From contig NZ_JXTE01000025.1 of assembly GCF_000972385.1 (NCBI RefSeq), positions 30,000 through 93,999 on the forward strand: 64,000 nucleotides of DNA, written 5' to 3'. Both the position numbers and the translations under genes were made by a program. This DNA is from Streptomyces sp. WM6386. GTDB taxonomy: Bacteria; Actinomycetota; Actinomycetes; Streptomycetales; Streptomycetaceae. The notes under the pieces were generated by a model, which did not search any database, had not been told where the DNA came from, and saw nothing but the letters and a program-made list of their open reading frames with translations. Position 1 is the stretch's first letter; every line of letters begins with the position of its first letter. This document shows positions 50,968-58,710 of this stretch, piece by piece.

Positions 50968-52097
50968 CAGCCGTCCAGCTTGAAGAGCTTGCGGGCGTTG
51001 AGCTCCACCATGGCGTGAACCTCCTCGTCCGGGACGTCCACCACCGCGTCGTGCAGGACCTTGCGGCTGTTGGGCCACATGGAGTCGGAGTGCGGGAAGT
51101 CGCACTCCCACATGATGCGGTCGACGCCGATGTCGTGGCGCAGACTGATGCCGGTGCGATCGGTGATGAAGCAGCCCCAGATGTGCTTGCGGAACAGATC
51201 CGAGGGGCGGACGTCCTGGTTGATGTCCTGCCAGAACCGCTGCCGCTCCCATGTGGTGTCCGCCCGCTCCAGCAGATACGGAATCCAGCCGATGCCGCCC
51301 TCTGCCAGGGAGATCTTCAGGCTGGGGTGGCGGTGGAAGACCGGTGAGAAGCACAGGTCGACCAGCGCCTTCATGGAGTTGAGGCCCATGAGGGAGATGA
51401 AGGTCGCCTCCGGTGCGTCCGGTGAGGTGAACGGCCGGGTCCCGGAGGTGCCGAAGTGCAGGCTCAGCGGGATGTCCACCTCTTCGAAGGTGCTGAACAG
51501 CGGGTCCCAGTGGTCGGTGTGGAACGACGGCAGCCCGAGCGGGCTGGGGCTTTCGACGAAGCTGACCGTCTTCGCGCCCTTGGCCGCCGTGCGCCGCAGT
51601 TCGGCGATGCTCGCCTCGACGTCCCACATCGGCAGGATCACCACGGGCACCAGCCGGTTCGGGTCGGTCGCCGACCACTCGTCGAGGACGAAGTCGTTGT
51701 ACGCCTGGACACAGCGCAGCGCCAAACCCTTGTCCTGGCCCTCGAGGAAGACCGTGCCGGCGAACCGCGGGAAGGACGGGAAAGCCATGCCGGCGTACAC
51801 ACCGTCGACGTCCATGTCCTTCAGCCGCTCGGCCGGGTCGTAGCAGCCCGGCAGCATGTCGTCGTAGCGGACCGGGTCCCAGCCCCACTCCGTGGGGTCC
51901 TTGCCGACCACGGCGTTGAGCCCGATGTTCGGGTACACCCGCCCTTCGTAGGTCCACACCTGGCTGCCCTCGTCGTTCTCGATGATGCGGGGCCCCGCAT
52001 CCCGGTCCTTGGCCGCAAGGCGATCTGCCCAGACCCTCGGATGCTCGATGAGGTGGTCGTCGACGGAGATCAGTTTCATGTCGTCACGGAGCGGCAT
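50967..52097 (-). CDS. Amidohydrolase-family (ACMSD-like) protein
   Basis: 376 residues. It opens with LISVDDHLIEHPRVWADRL, where Asp-x-His replaces the usual His-x-His, a common variant in this actinomycete group. MWECDFPHSDSMWP carries the late Asp/His. Related proteins decarboxylate or hydrolyse aromatic-pathway intermediates. It lies 33 bases downstream of KorB. It is one of three amidohydrolases of this superfamily in the window, with low mutual similarity. Confidence 0.88.
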   Translation of the reverse strand: MPLRDDMKLISVDDHLIEHPRVWADRLAAKDRDAGPRIIENDEGSQVWTYEGRVYPNIGLNAVVGKDPTEWGWDPVRYDDMLPGCYDPAERLKDMDVDGVYAGMAFPSFPRFAGTVFLEGQDKGLALRCVQAYNDFVLDEWSATDPNRLVPVVILPMWDVEASIAELRRTAAKGAKTVSFVESPSPLGLPSFHTDHWDPLFSTFEEVDIPLSLHFGTSGTRPFTSPDAPEATFISLMGLNSMKALVDLCFSPVFHRHPSLKISLAEGGIGWIPYLLERADTTWERQRFWQDINQDVRPSDLFRKHIWGCFITDRTGISLRHDIGVDRIMWECDFPHSDSMWPNSRKVLHDAVVDVPDEEVHAMVELNARKLFKLDG

Positions 52098-52130
52098 CGC
52101 TTCTCCCAGGTCAGATAGGTTGTGGTTGCT

Positions 52131-53156
52131 TCAGACGGTCCATGTGTCGGCGCCCCGCAACAGGTCCCGCAGCGGTGTGCGCGGTCCGGCTCGCCTGAGC
52201 TGGTCGCGAACGAGGTCGTCGTAGGCGGGCCGGGACACGGAGCGGAACACACCGGTGACGGTGTGCCCCACCCCGAGGTCGCCCGACCGGTCCAGCCGGG
52301 ACAGTGCGAACGCCTGCGCGGGGTCAGCGGCCGTCATGTCGTGGACGATGATGTCCGGCTCCTTGTCCGGGCCGATCTCGGCGACGCGCAGCCCGCCGTC
52401 CGGACCGCGTACGACCCCGTAGGCGCCGTCGGCTCCGAAGCGGATCGGTTCGCTGTGCCGGAGGGGGACGATGCGGCGCTCACGCTCGCCCGGCTCCTTG
52501 AGGGCGTCGAAAGCCCCGTCGTTGAAGATGGGGCAGTTCTGGTAGATCTCGACGAGTGCGGTGCCCTGGTGTTCGGCGGCCGCTCGCAGCACCTCGGTGA
52601 GCTGCTTGCGGTCGGAGTCGAGTGCCCGGGCGACGAACGTCGCCTCGGCTCCCAGAGCGAGCGAGACCGGGTTGAAGGGATGGTCGAGCGAGCCCATCGG
52701 TGTCGACTTGGTGACCTTGCCGACTTCGGAGGTGGGACTGTACTGGCCCTTCGTCAGACCGTAGATCTGGTTGTTGAACAGCAGGATCTTCAGGTTCACG
52801 TTTCGCCGCAGCGCGTGGATCAGGTGATTTCCGCCGATCGACAGCGCGTCACCGTCGCCGGTGACGACCCATACCGAGAGGTCCGAGCGACTCACCGCCA
52901 GCCCCGTGGCGATCGCCGGAGCCCGGCCGTGGATGGAGTGCATCCCGTACGTGTTCATGTAGTAGGGGAAGCGGGACGAGCACCCGATGCCGGACACGAA
53001 GACGATGTCCTCCCGGGCCAGCCCGAGTTCGGGCATGAATCCCTGTACGGCGGCGAGGATCGCGTAGTCGCCGCAGCCGGGGCACCAGCGCACTTCCTGG
53101 TCGGTCTTGAAGTCCTTGGCGGTCAGACCGGGCAGGCCCAGATCGACACTGGTCAT
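52131..53156 (-). CDS. korB: 2-oxoacid:ferredoxin oxidoreductase beta subunit
   Basis: 341 residues. The thiamine diphosphate site is VVTGDGDALSIGGN (from residue 98) with the downstream NNQIYGLTKGQ. The [4Fe-4S] ligands begin with WCPGCGD (Cys25, Cys28). With the alpha subunit it oxidatively decarboxylates a 2-oxoacid such as 2-oxoglutarate to acyl-CoA and reduces ferredoxin. ATG 53156 overlaps the alpha stop as ATGA. The gene symbol follows the mycobacterial KorAB pair; the substrate is not fixed by sequence. Confidence 0.92.
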   Translation of the reverse strand: MTSVDLGLPGLTAKDFKTDQEVRWCPGCGDYAILAAVQGFMPELGLAREDIVFVSGIGCSSRFPYYMNTYGMHSIHGRAPAIATGLAVSRSDLSVWVVTGDGDALSIGGNHLIHALRRNVNLKILLFNNQIYGLTKGQYSPTSEVGKVTKSTPMGSLDHPFNPVSLALGAEATFVARALDSDRKQLTEVLRAAAEHQGTALVEIYQNCPIFNDGAFDALKEPGERERRIVPLRHSEPIRFGADGAYGVVRGPDGGLRVAEIGPDKEPDIIVHDMTAADPAQAFALSRLDRSGDLGVGHTVTGVFRSVSRPAYDDLVRDQLRRAGPRTPLRDLLRGADTWTV

Positions 53157-55027
53157 TCGACCACCTCGTCGAGGTCATCGAGGGCTGCGAGAAAAAGGTC
53201 CTGCAGTTCCTCGGCCTTGAAGGGAAGCCCGGCCACCCTGTTGATGCCGACCACATCGACCAGATACCGGGCGCGCAGCAGCAGGGCCAGCTGCCCGAGG
53301 TTCAGCTCGGGCACCAGCACCTTGCTGTAGCGGGCGAGGACCTCGCCCAGGTTGGCGGGCAGGGGGTTGAGATGACGCAGATGCACGTGAGCGATGTCCT
53401 CTCCCCTGTGCCGCACACGGCGGCACGCGGCACCGATCGGTCCGTAGGAGGAGCCCCAGCCGACGACCAGCACCCGGGCCGCGCCGGACGGGTCGTCGAC
53501 TTCGACGTCGGGAACGGCGATGCCGTCGATCTTCGCCGCCCGCAGCCGGACCATACGGTCGTGGTTGTCCGGGTCGTACGAGATCTCGCCGGTGCCGTCG
53601 GCCTTCTCCAGACCGCCGATGCGGTGCTGCAGCCCGGGAGTACCGGGGACGGCCCATGGCCGGGCCAGCGTCTCGGGGTCACGCAGGTACGGCCAGAAGG
53701 CGTCGCTGCCGTCGGGGGCGTTGGATTCGGTCGCGAAGTCGACCCGGAGGTCGGGCAGGTCCTCCGGTTCGGGGATCAACCAGGGTTCGGAGCCGTTGGC
53801 AAGTGAGCCGTCGGACAGCAGCAGGACGGGGGTGCGGTAGGTGAGCGCGATCCGGGCCGCCTCCAGAGCGCTGCCGAAGCAGTCGGCGGGCGAACGAGGG
53901 GCCACCACCGCAACCGGGGACTCGCCGTTGCGGCCGAACAACGCCATCAGCAGATCCGCCTGCTCGGTCTTGGTCGGCAGCCCCGTCGACGGGCCGCCGC
54001 GCTGGACATCGAGGACCACCAACGGCAGTTCGAGGGAGACCGCGAGACCGACCGTCTCCGCCTTCAGGGCCACACCCGGACCAGAAGTCGACGTGACGGC
54101 GAGCGCACCGCCGAACGCCGCTCCCAGAGCCGCGCCCACCCCGGCGATCTCGTCCTCGGCCTGGAAGGTCGTCACACCGAGGTTCTTGTGCCGCGCCAGT
54201 TCGTGCAGCATGTCGGAGGCCGGGGTGATCGGATAGGAACCGAGGAAGACCGGCAGGCCGGAACGCTCGCCGGCGGCGACGATCCCGTACGCGAGTGCGG
54301 TGTTGCCGGTTATCTGGCGGTACGTGCCGCGAGGCAGGCTCGCGGCCGCGATCTCATAGCTGACGGCGAACGACTCGGTGGTCTCGCCGTAGTTCCAGCC
54401 GGCCCGGAAGGCCAGCACGTTCGCCTCGGCCAGGTCCGGGCGGCGGGCGAACTTCGAACGCAGGAACTGCTCGGTCCCGGACGTCGGACGGTGATACATC
54501 CAGGACAACAACCCCAGCGAGAACATGTTCTTGGCCCGCTCCGCGTCCTTCTTCGTCAGGCCGGTGCCGGTCAGCGCCTGGCGGGTCAGCGCGGTCATGG
54601 GGACTGGGTGCACCTGGTACGCGTCCAGCGACCCGTCGGCCAGCGGATCGGTCGGGTATCCCGCCTTGGCCAGTGCCCGTTTCCCGAACTCGTCGGTGTT
54701 GACGATGACGGTGCCACCACGCGCCAGATCCTTGAGGTTGGCTCTGAGAGCCGCCGGGTTCATGGCCACCAGGACGTCCGGCCGGTCACCGGGGGTCAGG
54801 ATGTCGTAGTCGGCGAAGTGCAGCTGGAAGCTGGAGACTCCCGGCAGCGTGCCGGCGGGCGCCCGGATCTCCGCCGGGAAGTCCGGCAGCGTCGCCAGAT
54901 CATTACCGAAGGCCGCCGCCTGCGCAGTGAACTGGTCACCGGTCAACTGCATGCCATCGCCGGAGTCCCCCGCGAACCGGACTACCACCCGGTCCAGCCG
55001 ACGCACCTGGGCCGCCGGATCACTCAC
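53153..55027 (-). CDS. korA: 2-oxoacid:ferredoxin oxidoreductase, fused gamma-alpha subunit
   Basis: 624 residues from GTG 55027. The N-terminal gamma domain starts VVRFAGDSGDGMQLTGDQF. The alpha domain begins near residue 215 (GNTALAYGIVAAGERSGLPV, then GSYPITPASDMLHEL). This two-subunit form needs an external ferredoxin. The operon it leads continues with KorB, amidohydrolase, a small protein and an acyl-CoA dehydrogenase. It is controlled by a promoter with the 24-bp palindrome, so it is tied to the catabolic regulon rather than to the central TCA cycle alone. Confidence 0.92.
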   Translation of the reverse strand: MSDPAAQVRRLDRVVVRFAGDSGDGMQLTGDQFTAQAAAFGNDLATLPDFPAEIRAPAGTLPGVSSFQLHFADYDILTPGDRPDVLVAMNPAALRANLKDLARGGTVIVNTDEFGKRALAKAGYPTDPLADGSLDAYQVHPVPMTALTRQALTGTGLTKKDAERAKNMFSLGLLSWMYHRPTSGTEQFLRSKFARRPDLAEANVLAFRAGWNYGETTESFAVSYEIAAASLPRGTYRQITGNTALAYGIVAAGERSGLPVFLGSYPITPASDMLHELARHKNLGVTTFQAEDEIAGVGAALGAAFGGALAVTSTSGPGVALKAETVGLAVSLELPLVVLDVQRGGPSTGLPTKTEQADLLMALFGRNGESPVAVVAPRSPADCFGSALEAARIALTYRTPVLLLSDGSLANGSEPWLIPEPEDLPDLRVDFATESNAPDGSDAFWPYLRDPETLARPWAVPGTPGLQHRIGGLEKADGTGEISYDPDNHDRMVRLRAAKIDGIAVPDVEVDDPSGAARVLVVGWGSSYGPIGAACRRVRHRGEDIAHVHLRHLNPLPANLGEVLARYSKVLVPELNLGQLALLLRARYLVDVVGINRVAGLPFKAEELQDLFLAALDDLDEVVE

Positions 55028-55066
55028 GCTCGACTCCATCCATCGGTCAATCAATCACAGCCTTCT

Positions 55067-55090
55067 GAACGAAGTATACAGATATTGTTC
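55067..55090. promoter_or_regulatory. 24-bp palindrome between divergent KorA and TetR genes (copy 12)
   Basis: GAACGAAG and ATTGTTC ends, 24 bp, 40 bases from the KorA start and 85 from the TetR start at 55175. This is a classical place for an autoregulated divergent operator. Confidence 0.6.
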
Positions 55091-55174
55091 CTACTGTCAC
55101 TCACGAGGGGCCGCGCCACTCCCCGACTGGGCCGATCGAACAGGTGGTGACTTATCTGGTGGTATCGTCAACAG

Positions 55175-55777
55175 GTGACCGCGATCACCAAGACCACCGA
55201 AAAGATCGTCGACGGCGCCATCCGTGCCGTTGGCCGCTACGGTGTGCGCAAGTTCTCGATGAGCGACGTCTACACGGAGGCGGGAGTCTCCCGCGGGACG
55301 CTGTACCGGTACTTCAAAAGCAAGGAACAAGTCCTGGAGGCGGTCGGCGAACACGTCGAACGCACCCTGCACACCGCTCTCGACGACGCAGTCTCAGCTC
55401 AGCCCGAGCCCGAGAACCGACTGGAAATCGTCCTCCAGGCCCTGCTGGACTACCGCACGACCCATCCGGAGATCATGCGGATCGTGGAGTCAGAGCCTTC
55501 GGTCGTACTCGACCTGCTGTCCCGTGAGTTCAACAGGTTGCTCGCAGTCGTCTCCGACGCCCTGGACCCGGTACTCCGGGACGCCCCTCCGGTCCGCGAC
55601 GGCACACTGACCAAGAGGCAACTGGCGGAGATGTTCATCCGGCTGACCCTGTCCGTCTACCTCGTCCCCTCCGCAGGCTCCGACGCGACGGCCGAACGGG
55701 TGGCCTCTCTGTGGAAGTCCATGACGGCCGCGGCCGGGAGCAGCTCGGGCCGTTCCCGGACCCGGGCGGCCGGCTGA
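55175..55777 (+). CDS. TetR-family transcriptional regulator
   Basis: 200 residues. The HTH reads SMSDVYTEAGVSRGTLYRYF then KSKEQVLEAV, with the same recognition segment as the regulator at 1329. The ligand domain shares EPSVVLDLLSREFN and LTLSVYLVPSA with the other two paralogues. It is divergent from the KorA operon, with the 24-bp palindrome between them. It is the best single candidate for the regulator that reads this motif. Confidence 0.9.
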   Translation: MTAITKTTEKIVDGAIRAVGRYGVRKFSMSDVYTEAGVSRGTLYRYFKSKEQVLEAVGEHVERTLHTALDDAVSAQPEPENRLEIVLQALLDYRTTHPEIMRIVESEPSVVLDLLSREFNRLLAVVSDALDPVLRDAPPVRDGTLTKRQLAEMFIRLTLSVYLVPSAGSDATAERVASLWKSMTAAAGSSSGRSRTRAAG

Positions 55778-55913
55778 ATCCGACAGCCGCCGAGGTCTCG
55801 CCTGTCCGGCCCCGGACGGCTGTGTCGACGGGTGACATCGCGGCTGCCTTACAGAGCGCAGGCGCCGCCTTGGTGCGGGGTGTACGCGAATTGACGATCG
55901 ACACGACTCAGCC

Positions 55914-56504
55914 TCAGAGGCCGAGGGCAGGCAGCACCATCTCGTCCACGAACCGCGTCAGATAGGCCGCGTCGGCAGGCCGGTCCTCCAGCAGCGGACG
56001 GGCGACGACGGCGCCGAGCATCGCCTGTGGCAGGAACGCCGTCGCCGGCTGGTTCTCGTCGAGCTCTCCGCGGGCCACCGCCCGGGCAAGTATCCGGCGC
56101 AGAGCCTGGACCTCGGGCTCGATCAGCGATTCGCGCAGCGCGCGGCCGAGTTCGGGATTGCGCTCGACCGCCTGGCCGATCCCGCGCATGACCGAGACGT
56201 TCTGCGCACTGTGGTCGCCGATCCTTCGGACGATCTCGCGCAGATCGCCCGGGAGGGAGCCTGTGTCGACCTCACCGACAAGCACCGCCTTGGTCTCCCG
56301 CAGGGCGGTCGCCACCAGTTCCGGCTTACCGTTCCATTGGCGGTAGAGAGTGGCCTTGCTGGCTTGCGCACGTGTCGCCACGGCGTCCATCGTCAGAGCG
56401 TCGTAGCCCACCTCGCACACCAGAGCCATGACCGCCTCATACAGCTCCCGCTCCCGCTCAGGGGCGAGACGTGTACGGCGTACCGGGTGGGAAAGGGCGG
56501 GCAT
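55914..56504 (-). CDS. TetR-family transcriptional regulator
   Basis: 196 residues from ATG 56504. The HTH reads TMDAVATRAQASKATLYRQW then NGKPELVATALRE, a different subfamily (KATLYRQW type) with a TetR_C-like C-terminal domain. GGAGT lies upstream. It is followed across 136 bases by the convergent TetR gene; 55778-55913 holds nothing that I can name. It may regulate the divergently unrelated amidohydrolase/FAH pair upstream, which points the same way. Confidence 0.88.
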   Translation of the reverse strand: MPALSHPVRRTRLAPERERELYEAVMALVCEVGYDALTMDAVATRAQASKATLYRQWNGKPELVATALRETKAVLVGEVDTGSLPGDLREIVRRIGDHSAQNVSVMRGIGQAVERNPELGRALRESLIEPEVQALRRILARAVARGELDENQPATAFLPQAMLGAVVARPLLEDRPADAAYLTRFVDEMVLPALGL

Positions 56505-56542
56505 GCGCGACTCCACTCCTGTGACGAATGTCCTGTGGATGA

Positions 56543-57511
56543 TCAGTGGCCTGCCATGGAGGGGCCACGGCTGCTCGCGAAGAGGATCGAGGCGTTCGCC
56601 CTCAGGATGGCGTGGTGATCCTCTGCTGCCAGATCTGCGCGTGTGATGTCGTCGACGCAACGCGCAACCGGCCCGCGGAATGGGTAGTCGGATCCGAGGA
56701 GGAGCCGGGCAGACCCAACCGTGTCCAGGGCGCACCGTAATGCGGGCTCGTGGTACGAGCAGGTGTCCAGGTACACCCGATGCCGCAAGTAATGCAGGAC
56801 ATCATGCTCGCCGTCGCCGGACCCGCTCAGGTCCACCAGGCGCTGGGCGAGATAGGGCAGGACGCCTCCCAGGTGCGGAATGATCAAGGTCAGCTGCGGC
56901 ACGCGGTCAAGCGTCCCCGACAGCATCATCCTTGCCGCCTGGAGACTTGTGGAGACGGGCGGGGCAAGGCTGTCGCTCAGACGCCAGCCGTCGATCTGCG
57001 GGAGAGGGTCGGCTTCGGGGTGAAGGAAGAGCGGGAGCCCGAGATCGGCGGCGGCGGCCCAGACCGGTTCGTAACTGGGGTCGTCCAGCGGCCGGCGTGT
57101 GGGAGTCGCGTAGACCATGACTCCGCTGACGGCCGGACGGGAGCCGATGCGACCCAGTTCGGCCAGCGACTGTTCGACGTCGGGCAGCGGCAGCACCATC
57201 ATCGCTGAGACGAACGAGTCGCCGCTGCCGACCGCGTCGATCAACTCGTCGTTGCAGGACCGAAGGACGGCTGCCGCGTCCGGCCGACCGTCAACGGCCG
57301 GACCGATCGGCGGCAGGGAAAGCACCGCCGTGCCCCCTGCCTCGGCGAGTTCCTCCTGCTGGGCCGGAAGGTCGGCGAGGGAAGGGAAGGCCTGGGATGC
57401 GGCCCGCACGGCGGCGCCCCCTCCCTTGTCCGCATCGGACCTCGCGGTGAGAGCCTGCTGCAGACTGGGCGAGATCCAATGGTGATGGACATCCGTCCAG
57501 GCCGGCGTCAT
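56543..57511 (-). CDS. Amidohydrolase-family (ACMSD-like) protein
   Basis: 322 residues. It opens with WTDVHHHWISPSLQQAL, giving the His-x-His metal site (His9, His11); IIPHLGGVLPYLAQ and LLLGSDYPFRG carry further metal residues. It probably decarboxylates or hydrolyses a ring-cleavage product. ATG 57511 overlaps the FAH stop as ATGA, so the two act in one step order. Confidence 0.88.
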   Translation of the reverse strand: MTPAWTDVHHHWISPSLQQALTARSDADKGGGAAVRAASQAFPSLADLPAQQEELAEAGGTAVLSLPPIGPAVDGRPDAAAVLRSCNDELIDAVGSGDSFVSAMMVLPLPDVEQSLAELGRIGSRPAVSGVMVYATPTRRPLDDPSYEPVWAAAADLGLPLFLHPEADPLPQIDGWRLSDSLAPPVSTSLQAARMMLSGTLDRVPQLTLIIPHLGGVLPYLAQRLVDLSGSGDGEHDVLHYLRHRVYLDTCSYHEPALRCALDTVGSARLLLGSDYPFRGPVARCVDDITRADLAAEDHHAILRANASILFASSRGPSMAGH

Positions 57512-58350
57512 CCGCGCGGCCCCACGACGTTCGTGATCGAGCCGATTCCCTCGACACTGGCGACCACCTTCTGGCCCGGTTGCAGATAGCGGCCGTCTTC
57601 GTGACCCACTCCCGCGGGGGTGCCGGTGAAGAGGATGTCGCCGGGGCCCAGGCTGGTGCGTGCGTCGGCGTAGTCCAGCAGTTCCGCCACGTTGCGCGCC
57701 ATGGAGCTGGTGCGATCGTGCTGACGCACCTCACCGTCGACGCTCAGGGTCAGTTCGAGATCAGGCTGTCCGTCGCCGAACTCGTCGCGGGTGACGATCC
57801 AGGGACCGAGGCCCGTGGCATGGTCGAGCACCTTGGCAGAGAACATGTCCACTTTGAGGACCCCGCCGAGGGCCAGGTCGCGGGCGGTGACGTCATTGCC
57901 GACCGTGTAACCCAGGATGCGATCCCAGGCGGACACGGCAGACTCTGACGGACCCGGCCGGGCTGCACCGATCACGGCCACCAGCTCGACTTCGTAGTCC
58001 AGTTGCTCGGTAAGAGGGGAGAAGGCGATCTCCTGACCGGTACCGATGATGGCATTGTGCGGTTTGAGCAGCATGGCCGGCCGATCGGAGAGCGCGGAGC
58101 CCAATGCGACAAGGTGCGAGCTGTAGTTGGCGCCGGCGACGACAACGGTGCTGCCGCGTTCGAGCGGCGGAAGCAGGGTCAGGTCGGACAACCCTCGGGT
58201 GCGCCCCGCAGCGGCCGTCGGAACTGCTCCGTCCATCACCATCGGCGCCCACGCGGCGATGGGGCCCGGCAGCGGCGTCGCCGAGTCCGCCTCCGGATCG
58301 ATGACGGCCCAGAACACCGCATCTCCGTCCGTACAGCGTCCGATTTTCAC
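57508..58350 (-). CDS. Fumarylacetoacetate hydrolase-fold enzyme
   Basis: 280 residues, paralogous to the enzyme at 28333 (MKIGRCTDGDAVFWAV start; LDYEVELVAVIGA; GYTVGNDVTARD; GDILFTGTPAGVG). The metal-binding acids are intact. It is translationally coupled to the amidohydrolase at 56543. It is the third FAH-fold enzyme of the cluster, so the pathway may have several parallel or successive C-C hydrolysis steps. Confidence 0.9.
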   Translation of the reverse strand: MKIGRCTDGDAVFWAVIDPEADSATPLPGPIAAWAPMVMDGAVPTAAAGRTRGLSDLTLLPPLERGSTVVVAGANYSSHLVALGSALSDRPAMLLKPHNAIIGTGQEIAFSPLTEQLDYEVELVAVIGAARPGPSESAVSAWDRILGYTVGNDVTARDLALGGVLKVDMFSAKVLDHATGLGPWIVTRDEFGDGQPDLELTLSVDGEVRQHDRTSSMARNVAELLDYADARTSLGPGDILFTGTPAGVGHEDGRYLQPGQKVVASVEGIGSITNVVGPRG

Positions 58351-58475
58351 TGGCTCTGCCTCTCTTCCGCTCTTCCGCGCCGCTGCCCCAGCACCAGGCC
58401 CGAAGACCGTGGTGGCCTTCCAGGACCATCACCCCCGCGCATTGGTCCTGGCGGCAACAGGATCGAATACAGATT

Positions 58476-58499
58476 AGACATCATCGGAACTATTCGTCT
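58476..58499. promoter_or_regulatory. 24-bp palindrome variant upstream of FAH gene (copy 13)
   Basis: AGACA left end and TATTCGTCT right end; the right end is shared with the copy at 6154. It is 126 bases upstream of the FAH start at 58350. The rest of 58351-58710 has no gene that I can support and marks the right border of the catabolic cluster. Confidence 0.4.
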
Positions 58500-58710
58500 A
58501 CCTCGATGAGGTGCGATGCACAGAGAAGGCAGCCTCCAGTGGAGGCGCGAACAGCTCGCCAAGACTCTGCGGCACGCTCCGCGAGAAGCTACCAATACAG
58601 AATTAACAGACCATGCCCATTTCGGCTATCGCCGAGTAGGCTCCCCCCGACATGGCGCGGCCCGTTCGGATCGGAGCAGTGCGCCACCGCCAACATGCCC
58701 GGGGATTCAA

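Noticed and set aside
192..58499. KstR-type cholesterol operator as identity of the recurring palindrome
   Set aside because: The known site is a 14-bp TAGAACACGTTCTA core; the sites here have a 24-bp span with A/T-rich, non-matching centres.
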